This document shows, one piece after another, positions 61,868 to 64,000 of a DNA stretch of 64,000 nucleotides. This DNA is from Candidatus Microthrix subdominans (GTDB lineage: Bacteria > Actinomycetota > Acidimicrobiia > Acidimicrobiales > Microtrichaceae), in NCBI GenBank assembly GCA_016719385.1, contig JADJZA010000001.1, forward strand, positions 806,001-870,000, written 5' to 3'. The translations under genes and the position numbers were made by a program. The notes beneath the pieces were generated by a model. The model made no database searches and was not told the origin of the DNA. It saw nothing but the letters and a program-made list of their open reading frames with translations. The stretch's first letter is position 1. Each line of letters starts with the position of its first letter.

Positions 61868-62941
61868 ATGAGGGCGGGGTGGGCGTTGCGGCCTGTTGGT
61901 GGCTGGTCGGTGCTGCTGGCTCGCGTCAGTTCCATGGGCGACCACGCGGCTTCGGTGAGGCGGACCGGCTTGGCTTTGGTTGGGTTGCTGACAGTGGTGC
62001 TCGGGTGGTGGGGGTTCCGCAGGTACTCCGGGCAGTATCCCGATGCCGGCATGGGGTGGCCGGAGTGGCTGTACGGCACGATGAACCTGTTCATTAACGG
62101 CGCCGATGTTGCGCCCGTTCCTTGGCAACTGGGCATCGCCCGGATGTTGGCACCCTTGGTGACCTTTGGCGTGTTGGTGGAGGTGTTGCTGGCGGCCTTC
62201 GCCCAGCGGATTCGCCGCTGGGCTGCGTCGCTGGCATCGGGCCACGTGCTCGTCGTGGGTCCAGCGAAACGGGTGCGTCCATATCTCCAGGGCTCTGCTG
62301 ACGATCGAGGGCTGGGCGCGGACGCCGAGTTGGTAGTGCACATCGGACACGACGGTGGTTCGCTGGGCTCGGCGGTGATCGGGCTGCCGTCTCCACCCAC
62401 CCCAATCGGGTGGGTGGACCTGACTCCGGCACGGGCGGCACGCCGTATCGTGCTCGCGCTTGGCCGGGACGACCTCACGTTGTCGGCGCTTCGGGGAGCT
62501 CTCGACCAAGGCATCCCCAAAGCGGACGCCAGCCTGGTGATCGAGCTCCATAGTCTTGAGTTGAGCGGGCGGATGGCGGTCGCTATGGCCGGCGAACGAC
62601 CCGATGCCGACATCGACTTTGTGTGCCCCAACGAACTGGACGCACAGTTGGTCACCACCAGTGTCGTCGATGAGTTGGCTCGCTCACACGGGTCGGGCCG
62701 GGGTTGGTCGGTCTCGATCGTGGGTGACACCCCCACGTGTGATCGGGTGACCGAGCAGATGGTGCGGGCCTTCACACGGTCAGCGCTTCGGGGAGGTGCT
62801 GTCAGACCATGCATCTTGCGGGTCCGGTCCGCCGGGATGGAACCAGCGGCCGAGGTGGTTGACAACCGTCGGGTCGTCGTTAGTACGACCCGACGGTTGA
62901 CGGATCTTCGAACCCGGTGCGCCGGTCCACTTGGTGATTGA
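61868..62941 (+). pseudogene. Two-helix/TrkA-like membrane part of a RyR-domain protein (upstream frame)
   Basis: A 357-aa frame with two hydrophobic helices (TGLALVGLLTVVLGWWGF; RMLAPLVTFGVLVEVLLAAF) flanking a short loop (GMGWPEWLYGTMNLF) that resembles a K+-channel-like pore region, then Rossmann-like segments (GHVLVVGPAKRVRPYL, RIVLALGRDDLTL, WSVSIVGDTPTCDRV). The natural frame shifts at about 62905-62915 (FEPGAPVHLVIDLDDEER) into the next feature. It is therefore the first half of a ~675-aa protein. Function is inferred as a nucleotide-sensing membrane protein. Confidence 0.6.
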
Positions 62942-63905
62942 TCTCGACGACGAGGAGCGGTCTGCGACGTTGGCGACGGAGGCGGCTCTACGGCGCCCGG
63001 GAAGTGTGGTGTGGACGACGCACGGTTTTGCTCTTCCGTGGGCAGCGACTGCTCCCCCCGGCGATGGGGCTTCGGTGGACCTTCGTCAGGTCTCGTTGTC
63101 GGCAGTGGCCAAGGCGGGGGCGCTGCATGGACCGTTTGGTCGAATCGCAGCGAAGCGAGCACAGCGTTCCGGGCGGCCGACACCGGTGCCGGACGCAGAG
63201 TCGGTCCGACGAGCCGTTGCGGTCCTGCTCGACCAAGGGTGGGCGGTGGTGCCCGAATCGGACCTGCGACCCGCCGAACGGAGCAGATTGCCGAAGTACT
63301 TCGACTCGGGTTCGGCCAAGGTGCTCCGCACGTCGCCTGACCTTGCGGCCGACCCCTCGCACTTGCTGTACGAGTTGCAGCGCGAAGGATTGATGGCGAT
63401 CCCGCCCCTGTGGGAGTCCGATGGGGACGTCGGCCCGGTTGAGATGCCCTCGGACGAGACCATCGAGGTGATGGCCCTAGCGATTCACGAGCACTATCTG
63501 GCCGAGCAGGCCGAGCAGGCGAACCTTCCTGCCTTGCGGCCTTGGGCTGAGCTTGACGAGAGGTTTCGAGCTCAGAACCGGGACCAGGCGCGGGACAACA
63601 TCTCGAACCTGCACTCCCTTGGGCTGAGCGTCGTGGCGGCCGGATTGCTCTCGAGCGACCCCGTCCAGTTGGGGGAGGTCGACCTCGCCAACATGGGCGT
63701 CGCCGAACATGACCGGTGGTCACACCAGAAACGTGAGCAGGGTTACCGCTTCGGCCCGGAGCTGATTCTGGAAGGGGCAGACCTGCGTCACCCCAGCTTG
63801 CTCCCGTGGGACGAGCTGCCCGCATCCGAGCAGGAGAAGGACTTGGCCCCCATCCGCCAGATTCCGGTGGTCCTCGCAGCGGCCGGGTTGGCGATAATTC
63901 GCTGA
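62931..63905 (+). CDS. RyR-domain part of the membrane protein (downstream frame)
   Basis: A 324-aa frame from GTG 62931. The N-terminal ~150 residues continue a Rossmann-like region (LVIDLDDEERSATL). The C-terminus has a bacterial RyR domain: VAEHDRWSHQKREQGYRFGP, LRHPSLLPWDELPASEQEKD and IPVVLAAAGLAIIR. RyR domains in bacteria are predicted ligand sensors joined to TrkA-like and membrane domains in nucleotide-based conflict systems (Burroughs and Aravind). Although open by itself, it should be one chain with the preceding frame. Confidence 0.7.
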   Translation: MVIDLDDEERSATLATEAALRRPGSVVWTTHGFALPWAATAPPGDGASVDLRQVSLSAVAKAGALHGPFGRIAAKRAQRSGRPTPVPDAESVRRAVAVLLDQGWAVVPESDLRPAERSRLPKYFDSGSAKVLRTSPDLAADPSHLLYELQREGLMAIPPLWESDGDVGPVEMPSDETIEVMALAIHEHYLAEQAEQANLPALRPWAELDERFRAQNRDQARDNISNLHSLGLSVVAAGLLSSDPVQLGEVDLANMGVAEHDRWSHQKREQGYRFGPELILEGADLRHPSLLPWDELPASEQEKDLAPIRQIPVVLAAAGLAIIR

Positions 63906-63924
63906 GGCCGAGGTGGTGTCGAGT

Positions 63925-63961
63925 GGTATCGGCTGTGATACCGCTGGCGTACCCTGGCGTC
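63925..63961 (+). promoter_or_regulatory. Palindromic operator and leaderless promoter
   Basis: GGTATC (63925-63930) and GATACC (63937-63942) form an inverted repeat with a 6-nt spacer. TACCCT (63950-63955) lies 6 nt before ATG 63962, as in the other leaderless promoters of this window. Autoregulation by the following small gene is likely. Confidence 0.45.
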
Positions 63962-64000
63962 ATGGCGATGACGCTTCGACTGACCGATGAGGAATCAGAT
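63962..64000 (+). CDS. Start of a small gene, probably a ribbon-helix-helix antitoxin (cut by window edge)
   Basis: Thirteen codons (MAMTLRLTDEESD) before the edge. The pattern TLRLTDEE is typical of the first strand of ribbon-helix-helix antitoxins. The operator upstream fits this. Too short for certainty. Confidence 0.45.
   Translation, partial: MAMTLRLTDEESD

Noticed and set aside
61753..63963. 736-codon open frame antisense to the RyR locus
   Set aside because: Pro/Arg/Ser-rich with no motif; the plus-strand frames encode recognisable membrane and RyR segments.
1..64000. Prophage
   Set aside because: No capsid, portal, terminase, tail or lysis genes were recognised.
1..64000. CRISPR array, tRNA or rRNA genes
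   Set aside because: No regularly spaced repeats and no recognisable tRNA or rRNA sequence were noticed; short tRNA genes cannot be fully excluded by eye.

Overview
The window is a 64 kb stretch of high-GC DNA with many GTG/TTG starts, an ECF42-type sigma factor next to a DGPF (YCII) gene, NarL-type two-component genes and many promoters that fit leaderless transcription (TANNNT box exactly 6 nt before the start codon). This suggests an actinobacterium, perhaps of the Acidimicrobiia (Ilumatobacter/Microthrix-like); the taxon is inference. No rRNA, tRNA or CRISPR array was seen.

Layout. (1) 1-38.7 kb is a defence and mobile-gene island. At its centre is an intact type I restriction-modification operon on the minus strand (hsdM 16288-14225, hsdS 14228-12954, hsdR 12957-9445). 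To its left, four-gene and toxin-antitoxin cassettes are separated by three decayed copies of the hsdR 3' end (1237-1553, 6894-7533, 8247-8495). To its right, cassettes are separated by two decayed copies of the hsdM 5' end (19099-19750, 33172-33430). The left cassettes hold a tightly coupled operon of P-loop ATPase, Rossmann-like protein, SIR2 and adenine methyltransferase (6603-1743), which is the best candidate for an undescribed defence system; a VapBC pair; and a secreted protein. The right cassettes hold a truncated TIGR04255/XRE pair; a two-gene membrane-protein locus split by a recent IS66-family element; a two-gene locus of a 1187-aa protein and a 1574-aa DUF1998 helicase (Druantia III-like); a CoiA-like fragment; VapBC; an ATPase; and pseudogenes.

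(2) 38.7-56.6 kb looks like chromosomal backbone: NERD protein, LD-carboxypeptidase, SEC-C protein, FAD monooxygenase, zinc-ribbon protein, DUF998, ABC exporter, amine oxidase, DGPF-ECF42 pair, YdeI family, cupredoxin lipoprotein, and a histidine kinase/response regulator pair. All of these reading frames are intact.

(3) 56.6-64 kb is accessory again: VapBC with a broken toxin, a TIR/membrane/beta-propeller-like protein with a frameshift, IS30 and IS256 remnants, a membrane-TrkA-like-RyR protein with a frameshift, and the start of another small gene with a palindromic operator.

Broken genes lie only in the accessory parts. This argues for gene decay after repeated insertion rather than for random sequencing error, although indel errors cannot be excluded from the sequence alone.
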